DNA from: Cytobacillus firmus
GTDB lineage: Bacteria > Bacillota > Bacilli > Bacillales > Cytobacillaceae
Length of the DNA: 64,000 nt
Direction of reading: 5' to 3'
NCBI RefSeq assembly: GCF_023715565.1
Contig: NZ_JAMBOJ010000001.1
Location: 113,684 to 177,683 of the forward strand
The notes beneath the pieces are model-generated. The model was not told the DNA's origin, ran no database searches, and worked only from the letters and a program-made list of their open reading frames with translations. The translations under genes were made by a program, and so were the position numbers. Positions 40,776 through 50,708 of this stretch are shown one piece after another (within the stretch, counting starts at the first letter, position 1; each line of letters opens with the position of its first letter).

Positions 40776-41516
40776 TCACTTTATATGATTTTTTAATACT
40801 TCAAGAGCCATTTGGGCCGCATGCTGTTCGGCTTCTTTCTTTGACCGGCCGGTGCCTGTCCCAAGTTCCCTGCCATTTAGAGAAACAGTGGACACAAATT
40901 CACGATTGTGGGCAGGCCCCTTTTCCTGAAGGATTTTATATTCAATTGCACCTGCACCATCCCGCTGCACAAGCTCCTGCAGCTGGCTTTTAAAATCCAT
41001 CACGTGCGAAAAAGCACCTGAATCAATTTTTGGAAAAACAACTTTTTCTAAAAAACCGACAACTGTATCTATTCCTTTATCCAAGTACAATGCACCTATA
41101 AAGGCTTCAAATACATCTGCAAGCAGGGCCGGACGGGTTCTTCCTCCTGTCATTTCCTCTCCTTTACCAAGGAGCACCAGGCTGCCAAATGACAACTCAT
41201 GGGCAAATGAGACCAGGGATGGTTCGCAGACAACGGCAGCCCTCAGCTTTGTTAATTCGCCTTCGCTCATCATCGGATATTTAAGGTAAAGGAATTTTGA
41301 AACAGTTAATTCGAGGACGGCATCCCCCAGAAATTCCAGTCTCTCATTGTCTTCATAAGGCTTTCTTCGGTGCTCATTCACATAGGATGAATGGGTAAAC
41401 GCTTGTTTTAGTAATTTTTCATTTTCAAAGTGAATTCCGATTTCCGATTGAAATTCTTTAAATTGTTTTTCGATTGCGCGAAATGATTTTCTTTCTTTAT
41501 CTTTATTGCTGCGCAT
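40776..41516 (-). CDS. rnc: Ribonuclease III
   Basis: RNase III cleaves double-stranded RNA in rRNA and scRNA maturation. The catalytic signature [14 protein letters not shown] is near residue 62; the second acidic cluster is in [17 protein letters not shown]-terminal dsRNA-binding domain (about 175-243) ends [20 protein letters not shown]. The length is 246 residues, with AAGGTGG before the ATG. Confidence 0.97.
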   Translation of the reverse strand: MRSNKDKERKSFRAIEKQFKEFQSEIGIHFENEKLLKQAFTHSSYVNEHRRKPYEDNERLEFLGDAVLELTVSKFLYLKYPMMSEGELTKLRAAVVCEPSLVSFAHELSFGSLVLLGKGEEMTGGRTRPALLADVFEAFIGALYLDKGIDTVVGFLEKVVFPKIDSGAFSHVMDFKSQLQELVQRDGAGAIEYKILQEKGPAHNREFVSTVSLNGRELGTGTGRSKKEAEQHAAQMALEVLKNHIK

Positions 41517-41853
41517 ATTGCATCCACCTTGCTAAAAATTTATTATTCTTCTTGAGTTAAACACGCTTAATTGGTCTTCCTTAAGTTTACGTAATATAGA
41601 GGAAAAACGCAAAAAACTTCGATATAAAGCAATTTTATGTTTCATAGGGTTACAGCGTTTTTCACAGAAGAAAGCCCCGTCATCAAACGGAGCTTTTGAG
41701 AATCATATTTACTGTCCACAGTCACCTGATGAAGGCTGATAGCTTAATTTCAAGCTGCCCTTTCAATGTTGCAGGTAACACCGGACAGTAAACATCTGAA
41801 AAAATTGCTGCAGTGAGGGGAATTCCCTCACTGCAGAGTGGTTCTACTAACGA
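41517..41853. other. acpP-rnc intergenic region with two terminator-like hairpins
   Basis: Besides the acpP terminator, a second hairpin (AAAGCCCCGT / ACGGAGCTTT, 41671-41696, one mismatch) lies nearer rnc. Eight-base complementary arms AAAAACGC and GCGTTTTT also frame about 50 bases before rnc. No gene is supported. The hairpins imply that rnc has its own promoter, which I could not locate. Confidence 0.5.
41798..41836 (-). terminator. Terminator of acpP
   Basis: CTGCAGTGAGGG and CCCTCACTGCAG form a 12-base stem around GAATT; on the minus strand CAATTTTTT follows. It closes the fapR-plsX-fabD-fabG-acpP operon 18 bases past the acpP stop. Confidence 0.92.
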
Positions 41854-42087
41854 TTATTGGCTAGCTTTTATGTAATTTACAGCGTCACCGACTGTTGCGA
41901 TTTTCTCAGCATCATCGTCAGAAATTTCCATGTCGAACTCATCTTCTAATTCCATTACTAGTTCTACAACATCAAGGGAATCAGCACCTAGATCATCTTT
42001 GAAAGAAGCCTCCAATTTCACTTCAGACTCTTCAACGCCAAGACGGTCCACAATGATCTTTGTTACACGTTCTAATACTTCTGCCAT
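41854..42087 (-). CDS. acpP: Acyl carrier protein
   Basis: ACP carries growing acyl chains on a phosphopantetheine attached to Ser37 in the DSL motif ([18 protein letters not shown]). The protein is 77 residues and strongly acidic, as expected. It is the last gene of the fatty acid operon, 91 bases after fabG. GGGAGG lies upstream of the ATG. Confidence 0.98.
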   Translation of the reverse strand: MAEVLERVTKIIVDRLGVEESEVKLEASFKDDLGADSLDVVELVMELEDEFDMEISDDDAEKIATVGDAVNYIKASQ

Positions 42088-42178
42088 GCTTGTTCACCTC
42101 CCCTCAAGTATTATAGATTATTTTTAGCCTTTAATGAAAGCTTTTATAAAAAATTTTGCATTACAACCCTGTTACAAA

Positions 42179-42922
42179 TCACATGACCATTCCGCCATCA
42201 ACATGCAGGGTTTGCCCTGTCATATAACGGCTGTCCTCTGATGCCAGAAACACTGCCACATTTGCAATATCTGCTGGATCGCCGAAGCGCGCCAATGGGA
42301 TTTGTTTCAGCATCTGATCCCTTACATCCTCGTTCAGCTTATCCGTCATATCAGTTGTGATGAAGCCTGGTGCAATGGCATTGACTGTTATCCCTCTTGA
42401 TGCAAGTTCCTTTGCTGAGGTTTTTGTCAGGCCGATAACCCCTGATTTTGCAGCGACATAGTTAGCCTGTCCAGGGTTTCCGCTGACACCCACAATGGAT
42501 GAAATATTGATAATGCGGCCGCTGCGCTGTTTCATCATCTGCCTTGTAACAGCTTTGGTACAAAGGAAAACACCTTTCAGGTTAATGTTAATAACATCAT
42601 CCCACTCGTCTTCCTTCATTCTCATAAGCAGGTTATCCTTCGTAATCCCCGCATTATTAACCAGAATATCAAGCTTGCCAAACTTTTCTACTGCTTCTTT
42701 TACCATGCTTGTTACGGAATCACTATTTGACACATCGCATTGGACAGCAAAAGCATTTCTGCCTAATGCCTTTATTTCATCAACTACTTCGTTCGCTCTT
42801 GCCTCACTTCCGGAGTAGTTAACCGCAATATCCGCACCTTGCCTGGCAAGACCCAAAGCGATTTCCCTTCCGATTCCGCGAGAAGCTCCTGTTACTAAAG
42901 CGGCTTTTCCCTCTAGCTTCAT
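42179..42922 (-). CDS. fabG: 3-oxoacyl-[ACP] reductase FabG
   Basis: FabG performs the NADPH-dependent first reduction of fatty acid elongation. The short-chain dehydrogenase fold shows [29 protein letters not shown], the catalytic Ser in [15 protein letters not shown] and [13 protein letters not shown]. The 247-residue start ([12 protein letters not shown]) follows AAGGAGG and overlaps the fabD stop by four bases; an upstream in-frame extension is ignored. Confidence 0.97.
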   Translation of the reverse strand: MKLEGKAALVTGASRGIGREIALGLARQGADIAVNYSGSEARANEVVDEIKALGRNAFAVQCDVSNSDSVTSMVKEAVEKFGKLDILVNNAGITKDNLLMRMKEDEWDDVININLKGVFLCTKAVTRQMMKQRSGRIINISSIVGVSGNPGQANYVAAKSGVIGLTKTSAKELASRGITVNAIAPGFITTDMTDKLNEDVRDQMLKQIPLARFGDPADIANVAVFLASEDSRYMTGQTLHVDGGMVM

Positions 42923-43866
42923 CTCAATTCCTCCTTCAAGGATTCTGTAACTGTCTGGCATGATTCTGCATCTGAAACGGCATACGTTTTAAGGGAACGA
43001 TCTACCTTTTTCACTAAGCCTGACAGTACTTTTCCTGGTCCTATTTCTATAAATGTATCCACTCCAAGTTCTATCATCCTGCGGATTGAATCCTCCCACA
43101 GCACAGGAGAATACAGCTGTTCAATCAATCTGCCATTTATTTCTGAAGCAGATGTCATTTCTGAAGCTGTTACATTGGCAATGACAGGAACCTTTGCATT
43201 TTTAATCTTAATTTCGTCGAGGATTCCCCTGAACTTCTCTGCAGCAGGCTTCATTAATTGGGAATGGAAAGGCCCGCTTACCTCCAGTGGAAGCACACGC
43301 TTGGCACCTTCTTCTTTAGCCTTTAGAGAAGCCAGTTCCACTCCTCTTTTTGAACCTGAAATGACAATTTGTCCAGGACAGTTCAGATTTGCAAGCTGCA
43401 CCGGATTTCCTCCTGCTGTAACCTCTTCTGTAATTGCAGTAAGCCTGTCCCTGTCAAGACCTAATACTGCAGCCATTGTACCCTCGCCATTAGGAACAGC
43501 TTCTTCCATAAATTCACCCCGCTTACGGACAGCGTATACCCCATCCTCAAAGGATATAGCTTCCGCAGCGACTAGTGCAGTATACTCACCAAGGCTATGT
43601 CCCGCAACAAAATCAGGTGTAATACCAGATCTTTTAAAATAATCCAGAATAGCAATGCCAGTGGTCAATAGTGCAGGCTGTGCGTTTGTTGTTAACGTCA
43701 ATTTGTCCTGAGGCCCTTCAAAAATAAGTTCCGATATTGAAAACCCAAGTTTTTGATCGGCTCTATCAAAAAATCCCTTTACGTTTTCATCCTGTTCAGC
43801 TAAGGCTTTTCCCATACCTGCAGCCTGGGACCCCTGCCCAGGGAATACAAAAGCGATTTTACCCAT
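42919..43866 (-). CDS. fabD: Malonyl-CoA:ACP transacylase FabD
   Basis: FabD charges ACP with malonyl units. The 315-residue protein starts [22 protein letters not shown] after GGGAGG; the nucleophile Ser is in [16 protein letters not shown] near residue 90, and the catalytic His in SGPFHSQLM. It lies between plsX and fabG with a four-base overlap into fabG. Confidence 0.97.
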   Translation of the reverse strand: MGKIAFVFPGQGSQAAGMGKALAEQDENVKGFFDRADQKLGFSISELIFEGPQDKLTLTTNAQPALLTTGIAILDYFKRSGITPDFVAGHSLGEYTALVAAEAISFEDGVYAVRKRGEFMEEAVPNGEGTMAAVLGLDRDRLTAITEEVTAGGNPVQLANLNCPGQIVISGSKRGVELASLKAKEEGAKRVLPLEVSGPFHSQLMKPAAEKFRGILDEIKIKNAKVPVIANVTASEMTSASEINGRLIEQLYSPVLWEDSIRRMIELGVDTFIEIGPGKVLSGLVKKVDRSLKTYAVSDAESCQTVTESLKEELR

Positions 43867-43892
43867 CGTACTTCCTCCCAAGTTAAAATTGT

Positions 43893-44897
43893 TTAATTAA
43901 GAGCTGTCTTTTTGGCTTCTTTTTCAACTGCTTCCTTAATCGTATCAGCAACATTGTTTTCGACCATGTTCCTGGTCTGCCTCACTGCACTGAATAAAGC
44001 TGTTGCATCAGAAGACCCATGCGCCTTGATAACAGGTGCATTCAATCCAAATAATCCTGCACCACCGTATTCCGAATAATCCATTTTAGATTTTAGCTGA
44101 TATAAATCAGGCTTTAAGACTGCTGCTGCCAATTTTGTTTTAAAGCTGCCGGTCAGAGCTGTTTTTAGCATTTTAAATACAGACAAAGCAGTACCTTCAA
44201 TTGTCTTGAGCACCATATTGCCGGTAAAGCCATCCGTCACTACAACATCCGCAGCTCCCTCGAGCAAATCGCGCGCTTCCACATTGCCGATAAAATTGAT
44301 GTCCGCACTCTTCAGCAGATCAAATGTATTTTTTGCCAGCTCATTCCCTTTTTTCTCTTCTGTCCCGATATTTAGGAGCCCTACTCTGGGATTGGCTACA
44401 CCCCGGACTTTTTCGGTATATATAGATCCCATAATCGCATATTGAAGAAGATGTTCCGGCTTCGCGTCCACATTCGCGCCTACATCCAGCAAAAGGAACC
44501 CTTCTCCGTCTATTGTCGGGAGGGTAGGCGATAATGCCGGGCGTTCAATGCCTTCAATCCTTCCGACCACAAAAAGGCCTGCTGCCATAAGAGCGCCCGT
44601 GTTTCCTGCAGAAATGCACGCATCCGCTTTACCATCTGTAACAAGCTGTGCGGCAAGCACCATGGATGCTTTTTTCTTTCTGCGCACAGCTCTCACCGGC
44701 TCATCATCCGGCAAGATAACTTCATCTGTATGTAATATATCAATACGCTCATTTGAAGTAAGGTATCGGTTTATTTTTGACTCATCACCTACAAGCGTAA
44801 TATGTACATCTTTAAATTCTTCGGCAGCTTTCATTGCTCCTAGGACAATTTCCTTTGGGGCATTGTCGCCACCCATTGCATCTATGGCAATTTTCAT
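43893..44897 (-). CDS. plsX: Phosphate acyltransferase PlsX
   Basis: PlsX converts acyl-ACP to acyl-phosphate, the first step of phospholipid synthesis in Gram-positives. The family motifs are [47 protein letters not shown] and [17 protein letters not shown]. The 334-residue length is normal. It lies 20 bases after fapR and 26 before fabD. Confidence 0.97.
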   Translation of the reverse strand: MKIAIDAMGGDNAPKEIVLGAMKAAEEFKDVHITLVGDESKINRYLTSNERIDILHTDEVILPDDEPVRAVRRKKKASMVLAAQLVTDGKADACISAGNTGALMAAGLFVVGRIEGIERPALSPTLPTIDGEGFLLLDVGANVDAKPEHLLQYAIMGSIYTEKVRGVANPRVGLLNIGTEEKKGNELAKNTFDLLKSADINFIGNVEARDLLEGAADVVVTDGFTGNMVLKTIEGTALSVFKMLKTALTGSFKTKLAAAVLKPDLYQLKSKMDYSEYGGAGLFGLNAPVIKAHGSSDATALFSAVRQTRNMVENNVADTIKEAVEKEAKKTALN

Positions 44898-44917
44898 GAT
44901 GGTTCATCCTTTAGTGA

Positions 44918-45478
44918 TTATTTTTTTCTGAACATGTCAAATTCGCCCTTGAAAACCTGTTCGTTATTGACAAAGCTATTGACTTCAACCATTGTCCTTC
45001 CGCTGTCAATATCTATTGTAAGGACTTTTGCTTTTGCTATGACACGTTCATTTAATCTCACTGGCCTTGTAAATTGAATATTGGCTTTTGCCGTTAATGC
45101 CAGCTCATCATTTATTACAGCGACCGCCAGTGAGTTGGCCTGTGCAAACAGATGATGGCCCCGGGCAATTCCATTACGTTTGAAGACATGTTCATTTTTT
45201 ACATCTAAAATGGATATCGCCGTTTTATCCAATTCTATATCTATTATTTCACCGATTACTTCTTCTAATGGTAAAGACCGCACTTCATCCTCAAAGCTTT
45301 TCTCAGCAACATGCTTGATTCGCTCACGCAATTCCGGAATTGATAATTCCAGCCGATCGAGCCTGATTGTCTGGACGCTGACAGAGAATTTGTCCGCAAG
45401 TTCCTCGTCCGTGACAAAAGGATTTTCTTTTATAGTGTCCGTTAATAATGCTTGACGTTCTTTTTTGTTTCGTTTCAT
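44918..45478 (-). CDS. fapR: Fatty acid and phospholipid biosynthesis regulator FapR
   Basis: FapR represses fatty acid genes and is released by malonyl-CoA. The N-terminal HTH ([24 protein letters not shown]) joins a hot-dog-fold effector domain with [20 protein letters not shown]. The 186-residue start [12 protein letters not shown] follows GGTGGG; the frame extends 30 codons upstream through the promoter and is rejected. An operator for FapR itself lies on its promoter. Confidence 0.97.
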   Translation of the reverse strand: MKRNKKERQALLTDTIKENPFVTDEELADKFSVSVQTIRLDRLELSIPELRERIKHVAEKSFEDEVRSLPLEEVIGEIIDIELDKTAISILDVKNEHVFKRNGIARGHHLFAQANSLAVAVINDELALTAKANIQFTRPVRLNERVIAKAKVLTIDIDSGRTMVEVNSFVNNEQVFKGEFDMFRKK

Positions 45479-45499
45479 TAAAATCCCACCGTCCGAGAT

Positions 45500-45518
45500 A
45501 TTAAGACTAGGTACTAAT
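45500..45518. promoter_or_regulatory. FapR operator
   Basis: On the minus strand ATTAGTACCTAGTCTTAAT matches the FapR box form (TTAGTACCTNNTACTAA-like) with the left arm intact and the right arm one base degenerate. It lies immediately downstream of the -10, over the predicted start site, where binding would block initiation. Confidence 0.85.
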
Positions 45519-45521
45519 AGT

Positions 45522-45550
45522 AGTATATAATCAAAAAAAGCAGATTGCAA
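45522..45550 (-). promoter_or_regulatory. Promoter of the fapR-plsX-fabD-fabG-acpP operon
   Basis: TTGCAA (45550-45545) and TATACT (45527-45522) are separated by 17 bases on the minus strand. The FapR box begins four bases downstream of the -10, supporting negative autoregulation. Confidence 0.8.
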
Positions 45551-45589
45551 GAAAGAACTTTTCTGCAATCCACTCTGAATATCTTATAT

Positions 45590-47686
45590 CTAGTCCAGTT
45601 TTTCCCCTTCCAGCACTCCTGCTTCCTTTAAATATTCCCGCAAAGGCAAGTACTCATCCGAGTGCCAAAATTCATCCGATTCCACCAGCATTGATGCATC
45701 ATTTCTGGCGGTTTCGAGTGCACGGTAATCATGGACCATATCAGCAACTTTAAATTCCGGGAGCCCGCTTTGCTTTCTTCCGAAAAAGTCTCCAGGACCC
45801 CGAAGCTCAAGGTCCTTTTCACTTAGTGCAAAGCCATCATTGGTTTCTGTCATGATTTTCATGCGTTCTTTTCCAACTTCCGATTTAGGGTCAGACAAAA
45901 GCACGCAAAAAGATTGTTTATCTCCTCTTCCTACCCTGCCCCTCAGCTGATGCAGCTGTGCAAGTCCAAACCGCTCGGCATCATAGATCACCATCATAGT
46001 CGCATTTGGAACATTAACACCCACCTCAACAACCGTTGTCGAAACAAGAACCTGAATTTCATTACGACTGAAAGCTTTCATAACACTTTCCTTTTCCTCC
46101 GGATGGAGCCTGCCATGCATAAGTCCGACATCATAACGGCCATGAAAATGATGCATCAATGTCGCATGTACATCTATAGCATTTTGAACATCCAATTTAT
46201 CTGATTCCTCAATAAGAGGGCAGATCACATAAACTTGCTGACCTGCTGAAAGCTCTTTATCCATAAAACCAAGGACCCTGTCCAGCATTTCAGGTTTTGC
46301 CCAATAGGTTTCAATTGCTTTTCGTCCTGCCGGCATTTCATCTATGATGGATACATCCATTTCGCCAAAAACAGTAATGGCCAAAGTTCTTGGGATTGGC
46401 GTTGCAGTCATGAAAAGAACATCAGGATTTTCACCTTTTTCCCTGAGTATCCGCCGCTGCCCTACCCCGAACCTATGCTGTTCATCAGTAATAACAAGTC
46501 CCAATTTATTAAATTCTACTTCCTCCTGGATAAGTGCATGTGTGCCGATGAGAATATCAATCTCTCCATCCCTTAAATGCTGGAGAATGTCTTTTCTTCG
46601 CTTTCCTTTAACAGAGCTTGTCAGGAGTTCACACCGCAGACCAAACGGTTCAAGCATCGACTTTAAAGATTCTGCATGCTGCTCTGCCAGGATTTCGGTC
46701 GGTACCATTAATGCTCCCTGAAAACCTGCTGTCCTGCTGGCAAAGAGAGCAATCGCCGCCACTGCCGTTTTGCCGGAACCAACATCCCCCTGTAATAGTC
46801 TGTTCATCCGGTATGGGGATTTCAGATCAGACATAATCTCATTAACTACTCTTTTTTGCGCTCCCGTTAAATCAAATGGCAGTGAGTCAATAAACTCCAT
46901 TAGTTTTGAAAGATCATAAGCCTGTGCAACCCCTTTTGACTGCTCTCTTTCAATCTTTCTTAGCGCCTGCATTTTTAATTGAAAATAGAAAAACTCCTCA
47001 TAAACAAAACGCCGCCTTCCCTGCTTGAGTTCCTGTTCATCGGCAGGAAAATGAAGCGATCTTACAGCATCCCGCCTATTTAATAGTCTATATTGCAATA
47101 AATACTTTTCAGGCAGCGTTTCTGATATTTCATTCCCATGCTGCGAAAAAGCCAATTTAATAAATCGTCTGATGCCCTTGACCGAGACATTTCCTTTTAC
47201 AGCATAAACCGGCTCAAAGTCCTTATTGCCAGAGGCATTTCCTATTTTAAGTTCACTGGCTGTAATTACCTGCCGGTGCTGGTCCCATTTCCCAGTCACT
47301 GTAACCGTTTCGTTTAATACAATTTTGTTCTTTAAATAAGGCTGATTGAACAGAATCACTTGGATAAGATACCGTCCTACAAGCACCCGAACAGTAAGCC
47401 TGGAGCGTTTCCTGCCGTAATAAGCAAGTGAAGGTTCACTGTGAACCTTTCCTTCAACTGTCACTCTTTCATCATGCTTTATTTCTGCCAGGTCCTTGAG
47501 CCTGTAATCTTCATATCTATAAGGAAAATATTCAAGCAAGTCTTTTACAGTGTAAATATTCATTTCAGCCAGTAATTCAGCTGATTCCTCACCAATACCT
47601 TTAACAGCTGTAACAGACTGGATCAAATTTGGATTCACATTTATTGAACGGCTGCCAATTGTTTTTTCTTTCAGGCAGTCCGCCAT
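45590..47686 (-). CDS. recG: ATP-dependent DNA helicase RecG
   Basis: RecG remodels stalled forks and Holliday junctions. A wedge/OB domain (HDERVTVEGKVHSEPSLAYYG) is followed by a superfamily 2 motor: LLQGDVGSGKTAVAAIALFA, VITDEQHRFGVGQR, FMTATPIPRTLAI and QLHQLRGRVGRG. The 698-residue start MADCLKEKTIG follows GGAG; a GTG 16 codons inside would give 682 residues, the B. subtilis length, but has no site. The longer 734-codon frame is not supported. Confidence 0.95.
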   Translation of the reverse strand: MADCLKEKTIGSRSINVNPNLIQSVTAVKGIGEESAELLAEMNIYTVKDLLEYFPYRYEDYRLKDLAEIKHDERVTVEGKVHSEPSLAYYGRKRSRLTVRVLVGRYLIQVILFNQPYLKNKIVLNETVTVTGKWDQHRQVITASELKIGNASGNKDFEPVYAVKGNVSVKGIRRFIKLAFSQHGNEISETLPEKYLLQYRLLNRRDAVRSLHFPADEQELKQGRRRFVYEEFFYFQLKMQALRKIEREQSKGVAQAYDLSKLMEFIDSLPFDLTGAQKRVVNEIMSDLKSPYRMNRLLQGDVGSGKTAVAAIALFASRTAGFQGALMVPTEILAEQHAESLKSMLEPFGLRCELLTSSVKGKRRKDILQHLRDGEIDILIGTHALIQEEVEFNKLGLVITDEQHRFGVGQRRILREKGENPDVLFMTATPIPRTLAITVFGEMDVSIIDEMPAGRKAIETYWAKPEMLDRVLGFMDKELSAGQQVYVICPLIEESDKLDVQNAIDVHATLMHHFHGRYDVGLMHGRLHPEEKESVMKAFSRNEIQVLVSTTVVEVGVNVPNATMMVIYDAERFGLAQLHQLRGRVGRGDKQSFCVLLSDPKSEVGKERMKIMTETNDGFALSEKDLELRGPGDFFGRKQSGLPEFKVADMVHDYRALETARNDASMLVESDEFWHSDEYLPLREYLKEAGVLEGEKLD

Positions 47687-47831
47687 CCCTCCCTGCTCCG
47701 TTACTTTTATATACAGGCTAATGAAATGCCTTGCTCTATAACTAGCATATTGTATTTTAATAATGCAAGAAAGTAACCTTAAAGCAAATAACAACTCATG
47801 CTTTAAAGCATTATTAAAGGTCGAAAATGGA

Positions 47832-47858
47832 CAAAAGCGAAGGCAGGGCCCTCGCTTT
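47832..47858 (-). terminator. Terminator after fakA
   Basis: AAGCGAGG and CCTTCGCTT pair on the minus strand with one bulged T around a short loop, followed by TTTT. It lies 17 bases past the fakA (yloV) stop, before recG. Confidence 0.65.
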
Positions 47859-47874
47859 GTTTACTTGATACTGG

Positions 47875-49551
47875 TTATTCAATTGCGAAAATGAAAGAGT
47901 ATAGAGGCTGTTTTCCATCATGAAGCTCAACCTCAATATCCTCATATTTATCTTCAATATAGCTGATAAGAGAGTCAACTTCCTCTTCTGCTGCATCTTC
48001 ACCTTTTAAGATGGTCAGGATCTCAGAGTCTTCGTCGATCATTCCTTCCAGAAGATCTTTGGCAGCCTGTACTCTATCCTTGTGTTTCACAACAATTTTG
48101 CCGTCTGCAATCCCCATGAAATCATCTTTCTCGATTTCAAGGCCGTCGATGCTGGTATCACGGACAGCAAACGTGATTTGGCCAGTTTTTACATGCTGAA
48201 GAGCATCTGTCATGCCTTCTTCGTTTTCAGAAATCTCTGCACTTGGATTAAAGGCAAGAAGTGCAGCCATACCTTGAGGAACGGTTTTTGAAGGCACAAC
48301 CACTGCTTCTTCTTCAGTCACTTCTGCAGCCTGCTGTGCAGCCATAATAATATTTTTATTGTTTGGCAAAATGATGACTTTTTTTGCATTTACTTCTTTG
48401 ATGGCTTTTACAATATCTTCCGTACTCGGATTCATTGTCTGTCCACCTTCAATGACCACATGTGCACCGATGCTTCGGAATAGATCCGCAATGCCGCTGC
48501 CCATTGATACTGTCACAATTCCGTACTCCTGCTTTTCTTTAGGCTTAGCCTGAGCTGCCAAAGGTGTAGGAACGTCTTCGACTAAGTTAGTATGCTGCTG
48601 GCGCATGTTTTCAATCTTCATATTGATTAAACTGCCATAGCGCTGTCCGTATGTCAGGCAATCTCCCGGCTGTTCAGAGTGGATATGTACTTTTACTAGC
48701 TGCTCATCAGCAATCACTAGAAGTGAGTCGCCATATTGGCTTAAGTCCTGGCGGAATGTGTCTTCTGAGAAAGGATTAGCAGAAAGCTTTTCATCTTCGA
48801 ATTTGACCATAAATTCAGTGCAATAACCAAACTCAATATCCTCAGTGTTCATAAAGCTGTGAATATTTTTATGGTGTTCTGCGCTAACCAGGTCATTCAT
48901 CTTTGGAAGGGCCGCAGGTGTATCAGGGAGCTTTTCTCCCTTTAGCTCAGCAAGGAATCCTTCATATACAAAAACAAGACCCTGGCCGCCGCTGTCTACA
49001 ACTCCTACTTCTTTTAAGACTGGAAGAAGATCTGGAGTTCGGTTTAGGGAAGCCCTTGCTTCTTTTAAAACTTCCTCCATAATCACGATGATATCATCTT
49101 CATGATTAGCAGCCTGAACCGCTTTCTTAGCGGAATCTTTTGCTACAGTAAGGATCGTTCCTTCAACCGGCTTCATCACAGCTTTATATGCCGTTTCCAC
49201 ACCAGAATTCAGGGCATCAGCAAATTCTTTTCCATTGATAGTAGCTTTGTGTTCAATCGCTTTTGAGAAGCCTCTGAACAGCTGGGAAAGGATTACCCCC
49301 GAGTTCCCTCGTGCTCCCATAAGCAAACCTTTAGAAAGAGCAGAGCCTACCTTTCCAATATGTTCCTGGATATTAGCTTTAACTTCCTTTGCTCCGGAAG
49401 TCATTGACAAATTCATGTTGGTTCCTGTGTCTCCATCAGGAACAGGGAAAACATTTAATGCATCCACTAATTTTGCATTAGCAGATAAATGGTTCGCTCC
49501 TTGTATGACCATTTCGGCAAAAAGCTTCCCATTTAAATCTTTTTTTGACAC
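47875..49551 (-). CDS. fakA: Fatty acid kinase subunit A (YloV), GTG start
   Basis: FakA is the ATP-binding kinase domain protein that, with FakB fatty-acid carriers, phosphorylates exogenous fatty acids. The N-terminal DhaL-type nucleotide domain holds NVFPVPDGDTGTNMNLSM and GARGNSGVILSQLFRGF. A middle domain and a C-terminal DegV-like/dihydroxyacetone kinase-like portion (PNNKNIIMAAQQAAE) complete the 558 residues. Translation begins at GTG seven bases after AGGAGG, 16 bases beyond yloU. No fakB lies in the window. Confidence 0.93.
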   Translation of the reverse strand: MSKKDLNGKLFAEMVIQGANHLSANAKLVDALNVFPVPDGDTGTNMNLSMTSGAKEVKANIQEHIGKVGSALSKGLLMGARGNSGVILSQLFRGFSKAIEHKATINGKEFADALNSGVETAYKAVMKPVEGTILTVAKDSAKKAVQAANHEDDIIVIMEEVLKEARASLNRTPDLLPVLKEVGVVDSGGQGLVFVYEGFLAELKGEKLPDTPAALPKMNDLVSAEHHKNIHSFMNTEDIEFGYCTEFMVKFEDEKLSANPFSEDTFRQDLSQYGDSLLVIADEQLVKVHIHSEQPGDCLTYGQRYGSLINMKIENMRQQHTNLVEDVPTPLAAQAKPKEKQEYGIVTVSMGSGIADLFRSIGAHVVIEGGQTMNPSTEDIVKAIKEVNAKKVIILPNNKNIIMAAQQAAEVTEEEAVVVPSKTVPQGMAALLAFNPSAEISENEEGMTDALQHVKTGQITFAVRDTSIDGLEIEKDDFMGIADGKIVVKHKDRVQAAKDLLEGMIDEDSEILTILKGEDAAEEEVDSLISYIEDKYEDIEVELHDGKQPLYSFIFAIE

Positions 49552-49567
49552 AAGTCTTTCCTCCTCA

Positions 49568-49930
49568 CTACGGGTTCGTTACTCGAACTCCCTGAACGTA
49601 AATATTAACCGAGTCAGTGCTAAGCCCAACTGTTTTATCAAGGGTGTACTTTACTTTAGATTGCACATTGTGGGCAACCTCGGAAATTTTCGTTCCGTAA
49701 CTTACAATGATATACATGTCGATATGTACTTCATCTTCTTCCTGGCGAACAATTACGCCACGGGTAAAATTCTCTTTTCGCAGTATATCTGTAAGGCCAT
49801 CCTTAATTTGATTTTTTGAGGCCATTCCTACGATGCCGTAACAGTCAACTGCTGCTCCGCCTGCGATTGTTGCAATTACATCATTAGAGATATCAATTTG
49901 CCCGAAATTTGTTTTTAATTCGATGGACAT
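49568..49930 (-). CDS. yloU: Asp23/YloU family protein
   Basis: This 120-residue protein belongs to the Asp23 family, associated with envelope stress in Firmicutes; its exact role here is unknown. It opens MSIELKTNFGQIDISNDVIATIAGGAAVDCYGIVGM and contains VDMYIIVSYGTKISEVAHNVQSKV-like residues (HIDMYIIVSYG). AAAGGGGG precedes the ATG; the frame runs 40 codons further upstream with no site. It is cotranscribed with fakA and divergent from rpmB. Confidence 0.95.
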   Translation of the reverse strand: MSIELKTNFGQIDISNDVIATIAGGAAVDCYGIVGMASKNQIKDGLTDILRKENFTRGVIVRQEEDEVHIDMYIIVSYGTKISEVAHNVQSKVKYTLDKTVGLSTDSVNIYVQGVRVTNP

Positions 49931-50378
49931 TGTTCGTTCCCCCTTTGGAAATTGCTTTTCATAAAAGCTTATACAGACACTACCGCTTAACGATAGTGCT
50001 GGCTTTCCCTGAATTGCACCCTGGAGGCTAAGCCTTCCGGTATGAGTCAATTCACCTTTTTTTAGCTGGGCAGCGGTTTTTCTACCTTTAAAGCTTAAAG
50101 CATACCTTATAATATTTTACTATATGGGCTGTGATATTGAAAGTCATACTTCTCCTTCCCTATTATAGCTCATGTTCCCTCCCCCTATGTCAAGGGAATT
50201 TTCTTGAAAGCAAACTATTGCAATCAGAAGGGTTGTATGATAAATTATTAAAGTATCTTTTAATGTCGAAATCCGCACAGGGATTCCGCATTAATTCAGA
50301 TGGATGAATCTGACTATTGCAGATGAAAGCATTGAAAAATAGTTTCAGCTTATGCTTTTAGTAAGGAGGGAAACATAC
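49931..50378. other. Divergent yloU / rpmB promoter region
   Basis: This gap of about 450 bases holds the promoters of both genes. On the minus strand TTGACA (50193-50188) and TATAAT (50167-50162) are perfect but 20 bases apart; an alternative ATGACT-17-TATAGT pair lies closer to yloU. The inner part near 49960-50050 has GGTAGAAAAACCGCTGC-like sequence with no clear gene. Confidence 0.45.
50218..50246 (+). promoter_or_regulatory. Candidate promoter of rpmB
   Basis: TTGCAA (50218-50223) and TAAATT (50241-50246) are 17 bases apart, with TG just upstream of the -10. The transcript would have a leader of about 125 bases before rpmB. Confidence 0.5.
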
Positions 50379-50567
50379 ATGCCACGCAAATGTGTAGTAA
50401 CTGGTAAAAAAACAACTTCAGGTAACGCACGTTCTCACGCAATGAACGCTAACAAGCGCACTTGGGGTGCTAACCTTCAGAAGGTACGTATTCTTGTAGA
50501 CGGTAAACCTAAACGTGTTTGGGTTTCTGCAAGAGCACTTAAATCAGGTAAAGTTGAGCGCGTGTAA
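50379..50567 (+). CDS. rpmB: Ribosomal protein L28
   Basis: L28 is a small 50S protein. The 62-residue sequence [16 protein letters not shown] ... [20 protein letters not shown] ... [13 protein letters not shown] is the family pattern and matches B. subtilis in length. AAGGAGGG lies eight bases before the ATG; the earlier in-frame start is rejected. It is the only complete plus-strand gene in the window and is divergent from yloU, as in B. subtilis. It lacks the Cys pairs of zinc-binding L28 except the single Cys5. Confidence 0.98.
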   Translation: MPRKCVVTGKKTTSGNARSHAMNANKRTWGANLQKVRILVDGKPKRVWVSARALKSGKVERV

Positions 50568-50575
50568 CATGCTCA

Positions 50576-50603
50576 GGGACATCCCTTTTGGATGTCCTTT
50601 TTA
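50576..50603 (+). terminator. Terminator of rpmB
   Basis: GGACATCC and GGATGTCC pair around CTTTT, followed by TTTTTATTTT, nine bases past the rpmB stop. Confidence 0.92.
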
Positions 50604-50642
50604 TTTTCTTTTTTGACCCACTATCATTCTTCCTCATTTGCG

Positions 50643-50672
50643 CAAAAAATAAAGCACCCCGGTGAGGTGCCA
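50643..50672 (-). terminator. Terminator of spoVM
   Basis: On the minus strand GGCACC and GGTGC pair around a short loop, followed by TTTATTTTTTG. It faces the rpmB terminator, so the convergent transcripts are kept apart. Confidence 0.75.
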
Positions 50673-50708
50673 AGTTTTGATGCTATTTTCTTTTTAATTT
50701 ATGGGTGT

